From: Glossina fuscipes
Taxonomy: Eukaryota; Arthropoda; Insecta; Diptera; Glossinidae
Direction: 5' to 3'
Length of the DNA: 64,000 nt
Assembly (NCBI RefSeq): GCF_014805625.2
Contig: NW_023998569.1
Coordinates: 172,424-236,423, forward strand
Under the pieces are notes generated by a model. That model saw nothing but the letters and a program-made list of their open reading frames with translations, had not been told where the DNA came from and did no database searches. Positions 1-11,300 of the stretch are shown piece by piece (within the stretch, counting starts at the first letter, position 1; each line of letters begins with the position of its first letter). The position numbers and the translations under genes are program-made.

Positions 1-1250
1 TACGACTTAAGATAATACTAAAGAATGAGTCTATCCATAGATAGCCTCAATTGAGGAATGGTTCCTGCCTTAGAGAACTCATATGCTGTACCAGAACAAT
101 AGCCCAAAGAAATAGCGGCTGATAGATAACTCTTCGAATAAAAGTATGTAAATATAGCTATCCCATCCTTTTTTAGTCCACAGACGTTCAATTTTATTGT
201 GGTGTCGCAGATCGACTTTTTGACATTGAGTGAAAAACACCAAATTAAAACAATTCTTGCAGCATATACAATACATGATGAAAAGTATCAGGAACTGAAA
301 CTTTTTTTAAAAACGCAAGTGATATAGTCGCGGAAGTTCGATCATTAAATATTTTATATCATTTCTCCTAATGAAATTCTTCAACTCAGAAATATTATTA
401 ATGAGCGATTTTTCTCGAGAAATTTTGAAAATTTCAAATTTTTCAAAACGAAGCATTGTAAGTAGAGTGGTCGTGAATATGCAACGACCCAATCCGTTTT
501 TAATAGGATCCGTTCTTGGAGTCAAAATTTCTTAAAAAATATATCAAACATTGCGACCGACTGGCAGCTGGAACGCAAATTTACGTGGACAGATAATCTG
601 ACAAACAGTTAAATCTAAACAAAAAATTATAGAGTAATCCTCTTCGTTCCCTTTTCAACAAAATTTTATGCTAGAGCTTGCCTCTACGCTCTAACGTGTT
701 GCTATATAACAGAAGGAATGATAAGAAAATTTTAAAAAAGGCCTCCATCACACACTTTCAACTTCTCGACTGAGGCACTGAATCCATTTGCATCTCTTTC
801 AGAGTCACATCATCGCAAGTGTTATCTCGATGAAACTATGTTAACGTATTTTTGTTTGGAAATGCTTTTAGATGACCGGGCGGTTTAGAGGATTCAAAGC
901 ATCTACTAAATCAATAAAAAAAGTTGATTTGCGAAAAATCAACACCGCCTTTAAGCCTTCTCTAGATGCTAGCTACATCTGTACAAAAGTAATAATATGC
1001 CCTACATCGAAAATGCGTTAACATATGAATCGTAAATAAATTTATTATTTAGATAAAAAAAATATTGCGTAAAACCCGCCGGCATTCCAGCTTATGATTA
1101 AATTTTCTTACGATTATTTTGGTAGATATTTGAATCTAATCGTGTTTTCTTTTTTTTCGAATTTATCTTATCAAACAAATTTTAATACGAATTTCAGGCA
1201 CCCAGGTGTTATTATGTTAAGCATTACAGACGGGCTTTCGTTTATTTATT
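1..1250. other. Intergenic, no gene seen
   Basis: AT-rich sequence. The only open frames are short and lack family resemblance or splice context. No RNA gene or mobile element was recognised here before the dispersed repeat that begins near 1255. Confidence 0.5.
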
Positions 1251-1254
1251 TTTT

Positions 1255-1800
1255 CTTTTTATATTCACCCGGAAACTTCAGAGACCCTATAAATAGTATA
1301 CACTCTCGAACAGCGTGAAACCCTGGATTGATTAAGCCATGTTTATCCGTCTTTATGCCTGTGCATTTGGCAATCTCCTGGTTGCAAAAAAGAGGACATC
1401 GACTACAAAGTTGGTAGTTTGCATTGAACGCAATTCTGTTTTCTTAACAAAAATTTGTGGGCTTTTGCTAACTACTCAGAACTTCTAAATGCTAGAAGGC
1501 TGAACTCTACTCTTTACGTGCAAAAATGGAAAAGATCGACCATGGCAACACAAAGTTACAAGTGATTAAAATTTTCTTTTTTTTTCACTTTTTTGAGGTT
1601 TTGTTGTTAATATACATCCCTCAAATAAAGTTATATCATCCGCCTAAGAATGGGTTAACTCTAAAATGGCAAACACCGCGACCTGGATTGGGTTTTTCTT
1701 AATATGGGTACCAAATGAAAACACTTGGAAGCAAAGTAGAATGCAAAAAGCGTAGCAAAAGCGAGATTCGGTACCCGCTGAATATAACTTTTTTACTTGT
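1255..1800 (+). repeat. Dispersed repeat family 1, copy A
   Basis: Shares a long series of blocks in the same order with 16075-16760 and, inverted, with 60480-60930. It begins near cttcagagaccctataaa, passes through acacaaagttacaagtgatt and cctaagaatgggttaa, and ends near gagattcggtacccgctgaa. No coding capacity is evident. A non-autonomous transposable element or degraded element tail is the most likely identity. Confidence 0.75.
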
Positions 1801-1916
1801 TTTTTTTTTAATAAGTTAATCAAAATATATTCAAGAGGAATGTTTGAATTTTTTTCTATAAACCTCGTTTACTTGTTATACTTATCAGGCTTAAGATTCC
1901 TGTTCCCGATAATCAG

Positions 1917-1925
1917 TATAAATAA
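1917..1925 (+). promoter_or_regulatory. TATA box of the NPC2-like gene
   Basis: TATAAATAA lies 70 nt upstream of the first in-frame ATG at 1987. That leaves room for a start site near 1947 and a 5' UTR of about 40 nt. Confidence 0.65.
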
Positions 1926-1986
1926 TTCATATTGTAATTGACTTATGAAGAGTGAAGAATAACTGAAGAAGTTCGGAAGGAAGGAA

Positions 1987-2668
1987 ATGTTCAAATATTT
2001 CGTTGCGTTTTTAGCAATATTGTCGTATTGCGTTACTGCTACAATTGTAAGGCAATGTAAGTTTAAACTGAAGAATGAAAGAGTTTAAAAAGGAAAAACG
2101 ATAGTTTTCATATTATACACACACGAACACACACACACACATATCGTTTTAGGTCAAAACGGTGGCCCTTTGCCATTAAATGTTAATATTGAAGGTTGTA
2201 GTGAACCTCCTTGTGATGTAATCAAAAATGAAACGGCTATCATGCGTATACATTTCGTGGGAAGTAAGTTTGCGTGTAAAACATCCTCATATAAAAACAT
2301 AAATTTTTCCATGTAACTTAAGCAATATATTTGCAGCAAAAAATAATATACGTTCTATAGCAGCTCAAGTGAAGGCAAAAGTGTTCGGCCTTACTGTACC
2401 GTATCCATTGCCACAACATGTTGCCGATGTTTGTTCCAATTTAATGTATGAAGCCATGTGTCCAATCTATAAAACGGAAGACGTCGTCTATCAATTTAAT
2501 TTTTTTGTCGAAACTATTTTTCCGGAAATTCCGGTAACCGTTGAGATATCGTTGACGGATAACAGTCGAGAACTGATCGCTTGTTTCAGTTGTGATATCA
2601 AAGTGAAGAGCAAAAGAACGCGAACGGCGGAGAATCAACTGGAACCAAGTGAATTGTTAATAGATTAG
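1987..2668 (+). CDS. NPC2-like ML-domain lipid-binding secreted protein
   Basis: Three exons, 1987-2056, 2153-2263 and 2337-2668, join through GTAAGT donors and CAG/TAG acceptors into a 170-aa protein. Residues 1 to about 18 are a hydrophobic signal peptide. The mature part has the NPC2/MD-2-related (ML) pattern: an early cysteine (RQCQNG), the VNIEGCSEPPCDVIKNE segment typical of the first ML strands and disulfides, the VCSNLMYEAMCPI loop, and a late ACFSCDIKV strand with the final cysteine. Family knowledge: these proteins bind sterols or other lipids in the extracellular or lysosomal space, and flies carry a multi-gene family with roles in sterol homeostasis, immunity or chemoreception. 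The tail after CDIKV is longer and more polar than in vertebrate NPC2. I cannot name the fly paralogue. The ATG choice is supported by the signal peptide and the upstream TATA box. Confidence 0.88.
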
Positions 2669-3041
2669 GAGGAGAAGCGTCTTTGCGAAAATACAGTTTA
2701 CCCCTAAATTGCATTTGAACCTATGAATTTTTTTTCAAATTATTAGAATAACTGTAATTATGAAAGTTTGGAACGGTAACGAAAAAATCCCATTTACCCC
2801 AAAAGAAAGGATTTATCTGAAACATTCTACCAATAAAACGAATTTCGATCTATAATCAGAGATCATGGAAATGTTGTTCGTGTTCGGCTCTCACACCTGC
2901 TTAGATAAATTTTTTTTTTTTTTTTTTAATTATCTTTATCAGGTTTCCGGAGAAGAAGCAATACGTCCTCTGTATTGACTTGAAATAAAAGGCGTTCCAA
3001 ATGATTTTCGTTAGTCTTTTATTAAACAGAGACTTTGAAAC

Positions 3042-3077
<36 letters not shown>

Positions 3078-3676
3078 TTTTTTTAGATAGAAATTATAAT
3101 ATAATTGTTTCATTGCAATTGCATTTACGTATACATAAACTTATTTAAAAAAGATTTATGTACAAGCGCGCTACGATTTTCGTGGCTTGTGCCCACAACG
3201 CTCCTTTTCAAATTTATATGATTTCATCTTAATTTCCAGGGGATAAAAATGAATTCAATTCAAAATACCATTTTGTATAATAAGGTGGAGAAACATGAAC
3301 TCTTATAAAAACGTTTATGTTAATATCCTTGAATGCAGAAATATGAAATTAATTTTAAATAATAAAAGTTTTCAAGACCTGTTGTTGATTAACTTGACAT
3401 AAATCAATTTAGCCAATCCGTCCCTTTTGCCCCCTAACCGAAAGAGATTATGCGTTTTCGGGGTGAAGCACATGTGAAACATGATTTTCATTTTCACATT
3501 GAAAATAATATAAAGAAATTAAAAAGAAACAAAAAAAAAATGTAGTCCATGCTCTTGTTGAATCTATATTACAATATGGTTACTGTAGCTGAGTGGTTGA
3601 CGAGAAGTATTTAACAGCCTCTACAACAGCAAGACCAACACTTACAGAAAAAATGTTTCACTGTGCGCCACCATAT
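2669..3676. other. Convergent 3' flanks, AT-rich spacer
   Basis: This spacer separates the stop of the NPC2-like gene from the stop of cereblon on the other strand, so it holds both 3' UTRs. It contains an (AT)n run at 3043-3071. No further gene is seen. Confidence 0.6.
3043..3071. repeat. (AT)n microsatellite
   Basis: Uninterrupted alternating AT of about 29 nt. Confidence 0.95.
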
Positions 3677-6600
3677 TCATTCAGTATCTCCACCACCGGC
3701 GCTTGCATCTCTGTCATTGTCGCCACCAATCATGGGCATCGTATTCAAACGCATAATAGAACGTATGCGGGATTCATTGCGTCCAGATTGAGTGGGTCTA
3801 ACTCGTACGCTAGAGCTAGAAATACCAAAGAATTGCTTTGGGACAAGATTCGGTTCAACAGCCTTGAATTCCCAGCCAAGATGATGCTTACAAACCTTAC
3901 ACACAATACTATGCCATTGATAGCTATATCGGCGTATTGAGAAAATTAAATAAAAAAAATGGAATGACGCAAAGTTCTTTTTGAACTTACCCGGGGAACC
4001 AACTAAATTCAGCCGAGGGTGCCCCACTGTAAAGTATGGCTTGATTGTTAACTTGATAAAGGGTATTAGTTTCATGTACGTAACCAGCTGCCATCAAAAT
4101 GAAAAAATTGCCTTTAATTTACACACACATTATTTCTTACCCTGCTTACCAGAATTACAATATTGCGTTTGTACACCGTGTTTGGACATAGCAAACAATT
4201 CACGACAATTTGCGATGTGACTACTACAATAACGGCAGCTGAATATATATTCCTATAACAACGAAATGAATTTTCATAATTTTCTCATAAAATGTCACGT
4301 GTTCTTCACCTCTTTAAAGGTATTGGCAATCATTCGAAGTCTTGTATTGACCGAATTTGTCAGGAAAATCGAATGCATTAGATTCTCTGATAGATGAAGA
4401 TTACGCACCAGCCAGTACGATAATTGAGTAGGATCGGTTGGCATGGTATGTATTTTATGTGCTGCCAATTGAGTTCGGGCCTTTTCAATTATTGATGCGA
4501 TACTGTACTGATCATATATATGCGCTGGCCAAGGAGCACTAGCTATCTGATAACGTTTATATAATGATTTCATAGAAGCATTGTCGCGAAAACGGCTCAT
4601 AGATCCCATGTTAATGCATTTCAATGGTTCAGGCAAGTAAATATCAGGCAATATTTTGACATTGCCATAACATTTCATCATCGGATGATCATTTATGTAC
4701 TCCAAAGGCCTGGAATGGAAAAAGAAAATTGTAATAAAAAAATCTCCAAACCAAAAGCAGAAATTCCATAATATGTACCCAAAAAGATCGTCTGTTTTAA
4801 TCGCAAATCTTTGCAATGCTCTAGATTTGATTAGAGTGTTGCCGCGTTCGTCGGTGCCTTTTTCGTAGATTTGGCAGGTTACGCCATAAAGATTTTCAGC
4901 TCTAAGTTCTAAGACAGGAAAGCATACACCAAAGAGGAAACCGTTTTGGGTGTCTATATCGCCATCAATAATTGAACCAGAGATCATAAAGGGCAGAATT
5001 TCGCCTGGGAATAAAATATGTTGGTGCATGAACAGAGTCATATTGTAATGCTGATCCACTTCAAGATAATTAACCCCAGATACTCGATTCATATTGGAAC
5101 CCATGTACGAATGTTCGGCTGGCAAATTCGTATCAAATCTAACAGCATTTTCCGGGATCTCCTCCTGTCGATGTTGTGATGACATTGCAGCAGAGGCTGT
5201 TAGTTGCTCGATGTCATTTAAATGATCTAAGTCTAATCCTAAATTTTGGACGATACGCTCCAGAGCGGCGTTATTTGGACCATCATTTAATTCCTCTGCT
5301 CCAGCCTCACCTTCTGGGTTCTCAACATCTGGAGATGCCAATCCTAAACGAATCAAACGACGTTGCCGACTACTAAGTATAAAAAGAACTCGTCTGAATC
5401 TTTGCATGAAACTATCGCGCCGCACTAGCTCGGAAGGTCCATTCGAGGACGGCTGAATTGACGCTGCCGCATAAGCGATGCTGCGTCTAGTTTGATCTAT
5501 TAGCTGTCTAAATGTGGCATCGTAATTAATTGGTCGTGCTGAAACTGAAACATCAGCATTTATTGACCAACCATCTTCATCATGGCTGCTTTCGTCTTCT
5601 ATGTTTTCGTCATCATTATCCTCACTACTTGTTATGTTCGGAAAAGCAAATGAGGATTCGGCTTCATCCCCTACCGCCATTTCTTCCTCTTCCCTGTCTT
5701 CTTCACTAATCGCAGCCGCACCATCATTCGCTTCATGGATTGTTGACTCTTCTTCGTTTTGGTTACGAACGTTTACATTTATATTTTGGTACATTTCTTC
5801 ATCGCGATATCTATCTATATCTGGGTCAATTTCTGAAGATGGTGGACGTTCACGAGGGACAACTTGTCCAACCAGTGAAGATAGCACAGTGTCCGTATCC
5901 GAATCCGTACCGTCGAACATTCTCGATAAGTCAAAACTTTCTTCGGCCAAAAGTCGGCCTACATCAAAGCTTTCATTGTCTGATTCAACCATAGAAACAT
6001 CATCACCATTATCTAATTCATAAGTATTGTTACTGTCACGGTTAAGTATTTCATTTATTGCGGAAGGGGATAAACGTCTAACTAGAACAACAGGCAAACT
6101 GGTATTCATTCTAGTTTCCAAATTATTGCTTTCATCCATTGCCGCAGAGACAATGTCATTCAAGACATGATTTGCAATACCCTCAGACGAATTACGATTT
6201 TCTCCGCCGGAGAGATTGCTATCAGTTGATGGTTCTGATGAACTCTCCTGATTTTGTTCAACGTTATCTAAATCTGTCGTAGATGATCGCCTTTCGAGAG
6301 TAAAGGGACTTCTACCGTTATTCCGTTCGTGCGTGACTAATGAGTCCGGGTTTCCATTAACAGAATTATCGGTTATTCCAGCTTCTTCGGCTATTAAATC
6401 TTGATTTAATTCAGATGATAACCGTCTTATCTCGGTCGAGCAATTTGGTATTATGCTAGCTTGGGGCGATGTTTCTAGAACAGCTTCTACAAAAGGTATG
6501 TCTTCTTCTTGGGACATATTAGAAACAATATTTCCTTCCATACTTGCTTCATCCTTGGAAGCAGCATCACCGTTATTCAAAGCATTATCGTCACATGTAA

Positions 6601-7201
6601 GTAGTTCATTCAGTGCGGAAGAAGATAAGCGGTTCACAAGGACCACGGGCAGATTTGGATTAGCTACTGTTTTTAAAACGATATTTTCTTCACCTAATGG
6701 CGACAGGTTAGCATCTATATTGCCATTTGCAACGTACTCAGATTTACCTTCAACTGGTATTTCAGAACAAACTCCACAACACTGATCGGTCGTTTCATTC
6801 ATAGTCGTTGAAGACAAAACATTTGCTTCCAAATTCATAACTAGGGACATCTGCTTGTCGTTAATATTATCACTTTCGTTTATTGCTTTTTTTGCTTTCC
6901 CATTATTACGTCGGACTGTCGTCTCATCTTCTTGCTCAATAGCCGAAACCATTTCCCCCAAAGCCTGATCAATATTCACACCAATTTTTGTTCCACAACT
7001 TCGGATTTGTTTCCCATTACTTTTTCCGGAGTTTTGAATTTTTGTCACAAGAACACTTGAAGACGCAATATTATTGTCGACTTCAGTTTTTTGACTATTC
7101 AATTCTGTAAAAGTTTAAATTTTATTGGCATATATTTTAATATTAATTAATATTTTAGATTGATTACCATGATTTACATCCTCATCCTGTTCAGCACTCA
7201 T
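3677..7201 (-). CDS. ohgt: Cereblon, CRL4 substrate receptor (fly ohgata orthologue)
   Basis: Minus strand, six exons: 7201-7168, 7104-4779, 4709-4310, 4252-4150, 4087-3991 and 3923-3677, giving 1068 aa. Residues 1 to about 650 are a disordered, Asp/Glu/Ser/Asn-rich region. A Lon-like N-terminal domain runs from about 690 ([10 protein letters not shown], then LFPGEILPF) to about 900. The CULT domain follows (about 920-1045), with zinc ligands Cys926, Cys929, Cys995 and Cys998 and the tri-Trp cage Trp984, Trp990 and Trp1004. Family knowledge: cereblon binds DDB1 and presents substrates to the CUL4-ROC1 ubiquitin ligase, and its CULT pocket binds C-terminal cyclic imide degrons and thalidomide. 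Odd points: the N-terminal region makes the protein more than twice the human length (442 aa), a motif is duplicated within it, and Phe982 replaces human His378. The 69-nt intron 4710-4778 is in frame without a stop. It is treated as an intron because it has GT-AG ends and encodes a hydrophobic insert. The true ATG is in the small first exon; the large exon alone has no ATG at its start. Confidence 0.93.
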
Positions 7202-8391
7202 ACTTTGATCTCACAACGACACTATTCTTTACACATTAAAATTTTTGAATATATATCTATTTTCTTTTCTTATACAAATTTTACAATATTTTTTTTTTCT
7301 AAAATTATGTGGAAGGAATATATTCTTTTCCTTTTTGTTTTTACATTCGATGATGTTACCAGTTAAAAATTCCAATTTGTCGGTGGAGTGTTGAATTCTC
7401 AAATCAAAATAAATTATTAGAATCCTTATTCTGTGTACGTCAAAAGACGGCAACTCTAAATTTGCAAACAGCTGATAAGGATAGAAAAGTAGCGATAACA
7501 TTGGCTATATTGTGTCTACTTTTGTGTCTACTTTTGATTTGTAAACAATTTCATATGTTTTCTTTTGAATTGGCGATTTTGAAGTATGTGATGCAAAAGA
7601 TATAAGAGATAAGAAGTTTTTGTAAATTATATTACAATTTGTGGCGACGAAATGTTGTTCACAACTTAAACAATTGAATATCATTCTTTCTAGAAGTTGT
7701 GAGAAAAGTTAAAGAAGTAAAGATTCTCATCGATATTAATCTCAATTACAGCCGTTGCTTTTGTTTGCTAATAACCTATTATTACATACATATATTTCAA
7801 CTATTTCAAATGAAAACCATTAGTTCGCAACAAGAAGCAAGAAATTTTGTATATTAATGATATTTCGCAATAATTGATTGGGTTGAATATATTAGGAAAA
7901 CGAGAAATCCCTTTACTCCATAAATATCGATATTTACATGTATAAAAGAAAAAATCCTCCCCGTAAAGAAAAAATTTTTTAACTTCATAGTTCCAAAGCA
8001 ACCACATTTACACAATTTCCATTTTTAAGTTATGCTTCTGTTTCTAACATAGTTCGCGTCCATCTCTCCATTTACTATGTTTAACGGTTTTCGGATTTAA
8101 AGTAATGAAATTAAAATGTCGGTTAACGCTTATAAATAGTAAACAGCTGAGTTTTGTTTACCTTTTTTACAAAAAAAAAGGGTGCTACGCACGAAAGTTC
8201 TCACGGAAATTCTTGTTTAAGAATAGTAAGAAGTATTTCTACAGAAATAAAAAGAAAGAATAGAAACCAGTAGAAGATGAAGTTAAAAAGTATATTTATA
8301 TAAGTCGCAAGTTTTATTTTTTTTATTGGCTTGGTTTATCCTAACTCAACATCTGAACAAAAGAAAAAAGAATGCATATTTAAATTCGAAC
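7202..8391. other. Divergent intergenic region between cereblon and the ZDHHC16-like gene
   Basis: This 1.2-kb AT-rich region separates two divergent genes and presumably contains both promoters. It has a DRE-like palindrome at 7925-7932 and a related cATCGATAt near 7728. No ORF with family resemblance was found. Confidence 0.6.
7925..7932. promoter_or_regulatory. DRE-like core promoter motif TATCGATA
   Basis: TATCGATA is the consensus of the fly DNA replication-related element bound by DREF, common at housekeeping TATA-less promoters. It lies between two housekeeping-type divergent genes. Either gene could use it, and an eight-base palindrome can also occur by chance. Confidence 0.35.
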
Positions 8392-11300
8392 ATGGGTCGA
8401 TTTAATTGGACATTACAAAAGAGAGTAGATGAATTTGGCAGTTTATGGTTAATAAAATGGGTAGGCGCTTTTGTTTTGATTACACTGTGACCTAATTATT
8501 AAATAATTTGATTAGTCTTACATCAAACTTTGTGTTCGGTCTTTGACCTACAATGCACATTTGGATGCATCTTACGCTTCTGATGTCCTTATGGAACCAA
8601 TTTATTGGTTTGTAGATAATTATGCTCACGTATTGGGCCCGGTAAGTTTTGGTCGCTCATCAATTGTTTAAATAAGTATTCCTAAGCAATTTACTTTTAG
8701 TTTTTTATTGTAGGTGTGGTTTTATTAACGACTGCTGTTGTTAGCATCGCTTATTGGATAGGTTTACCATTTTGGTGGCAAAAAAACCAAGCGATGACTG
8801 TTTGCCTTTTAGCTATGGGAAATTGGTTATTGATTAATGTAATTTTTCATTATGTCATGGCTGTTGTCACCCCAGCCGGAGAGCCACCAGAGGTATGAAT
8901 GTGAAAATTCTTATGTCATTTTTAAGACAAAGTACTGTATATAGTTTTGTTTTAGGGCATTTCTCTGACGAATGCTGTTAGTATATGCAAAAAATGCATA
9001 AAACCAAAACCTCCACGCACTCATCATTGCTCTGTTTGCAATAAATGTATATTAAAAATGGACCATCATTGTCGTAAGTTACAAAAAAAAAATACTCTTT
9101 ATTTATGCAAATGTAAATGTAATTATTATTGAACGTGAACATAGTTCACGGGTACCAATGGTCCGAGCTTTAAAATTTGTCCTACCAATGGTGTAATCGT
9201 TTTATAAGCATGACCTTCCATAGTGCTATACGCAAAATTCCCATTGACACGAGCGCTTTCGATAACTGCTTTATCATTTTCGGGCATACGCACAATACTT
9301 GTTAAAGGAAACAGAACGCTAGCTGCACAAGCATAACTTAAAAATATTAATATCCAGCAAACCTTTAAAGAAAAAAATTCACACATTTTGTTAGGAATTT
9401 TTTCACTTTTATAACTCACTCTCATTTTGCTGCTGCCACCTGCTCGGGACTGTTACCGGGACTAGTTCTTAACAGGTTTAAATGCATCCTTTTATATTCG
9501 ACTCAGAATAGTTTTTCCATATTGTTTCCTTGAAATTTACATTATTTCAAGTTTAAAAATAACTCAAATTGTGCTTGATGCACATCACATCGACAGCCTT
9601 AACAAATTGCAAGCACGAGTAAAGATAAAAATTGAATAAATAGGGTTTCTTAAACCTAAACTGAGCGGAGCATTCTTTACAACACAGCTAAAAGCAGTAC
9701 AAACGATGCTATTCTTCTTTTGTGCCTTCGTATGGTAAAATTTGCTATTAATATGCCAACGTACAATGACATCAAAGGCTCAATTCGTTTACAACTCATA
9801 GGAATAGAGACTTATTTAGCCCTGTGCTGTGCTCCGTCGCGTCAACTTAAGTACACTAACAATTTAAAACTATTTTCCATGCAAACCCCAAATTTTTTTT
9901 TTATTAAACGTTATACATGATACAAAAGGTGGGGTAATAATTTCTTATTATTGATCCTTATTTCAATACATTAGCAAGTATTTTGATAAATATGTCGTTT
10001 ATTCCCTTTTCAAGCTAAGCGAACATCATATACTTGCAATTGAACTCGTTTGCCTTGAATTCATGCAATTCTCATTCCGTATTTATTGTAGGCAAAAAAA
10101 AACTAAACTAAAGTTCAATATACTTTTTATTCCCATTGCAGCACCTTATCTCCCTTTACTCAAAGAGAGCGTTTTAAGTCTGTCAGCTAGAAATTTACTT
10201 TAAAGATGTTTGTTTATTTGATCCTGTATCGATTGCGTATATTCCTCGATGCTTTTAATAAATGTATTAGTAAAAAAATTTTAAAAAATGTACTCACATG
10301 TAATTCCTTCAATATAAATTTACGATTGTTTTCAAATAATTTCTGAATATTTCACATTTAACAGGATCGAGCGTTAAGTTCTCACACTTTAACGGAATGG
10401 AAAGCAATTTATGTAAATTTTCATTTCAAGCGTTGCAATTTATTTCTTCCATCTTTGAAACGATTATTTGAAAGTTTCTCAAAGTTTTCTCGTATTCATA
10501 GAAATATCTTTATTTGCGAAGGGAACTATAGACACAACTATTTAGTTGCGTTTCGGTTTGTTCTCAGTTTATAGACACAACTATTTAGTTGCAATGTGCT
10601 GACTGCCTACTATTCATTTTAGATATTATTCCGCCAACAGACGATGAACGCATAAGCACATTGTAATGACTATGTAGATTTAGTATGTCAAGATGATCGA
10701 AGGATGTATTTAGAATATTGAGATATGATCTATGCATCCTTATGAGAGGTATACAACAATGTAAATTATCCCGCTTAAGTTTAAATGGCGTAGCTTTTTT
10801 AACCTTAAATAGGTCGAATTCTGTACATAATAGAAAGAAAAAGCGTTAAATGTGACAAGCGTTCGTTTTCCTTTTCCGAATTTCGTGGTAGTCTGGTGGG
10901 CCATAGACCCAGATAGCCAACCTATAAAACTGTTCACCTCGACGATAAAGATATATCTCTTTTTTTCGTTATTCCTATATATGCTTTTACTATGTCATTT
11001 TTTTTTTCTTTTTTTTATACGAGAAGTCACGGGAATGATAAAAAAATTTGCTATTAGGTTTTTGCAAAAATGTTGATCACTTTTTCACTCCAAAAAGGTA
11101 TTTATTGTGGAATATTGGGTACAACATATATTAATGAGAATAGTTTCCACCATTTTCTACAACATTTTACGATATTTTTATCAACATGACGATATCATTG
11201 CGAAAGAACTTATATCAATATGGCAGCGATCCGCCCCCCGATTTCGCACTTTTCAACTTTGCGGACCCGCATGTCAGCCAAGCCCTGCTGCACCTTTCTA

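Noticed and set aside
3580..3605. tRNA-like A box (gtagctgagtggttgac)
   Set aside because: No B box (GGTTCNANNCC), no cloverleaf pairing and no T-run terminator at the right spacing. It is within the cereblon 3' flank.
3593..3940. 115-codon plus-strand frame
   Set aside because: Antisense to the last cereblon exon, which has clear CULT-domain coding.
5176..6785. Several plus-strand open frames of 66-140 codons opposite cereblon
   Set aside because: They are antisense shadows of the Ser/Asp/Glu-rich exon and have no splice or family support.
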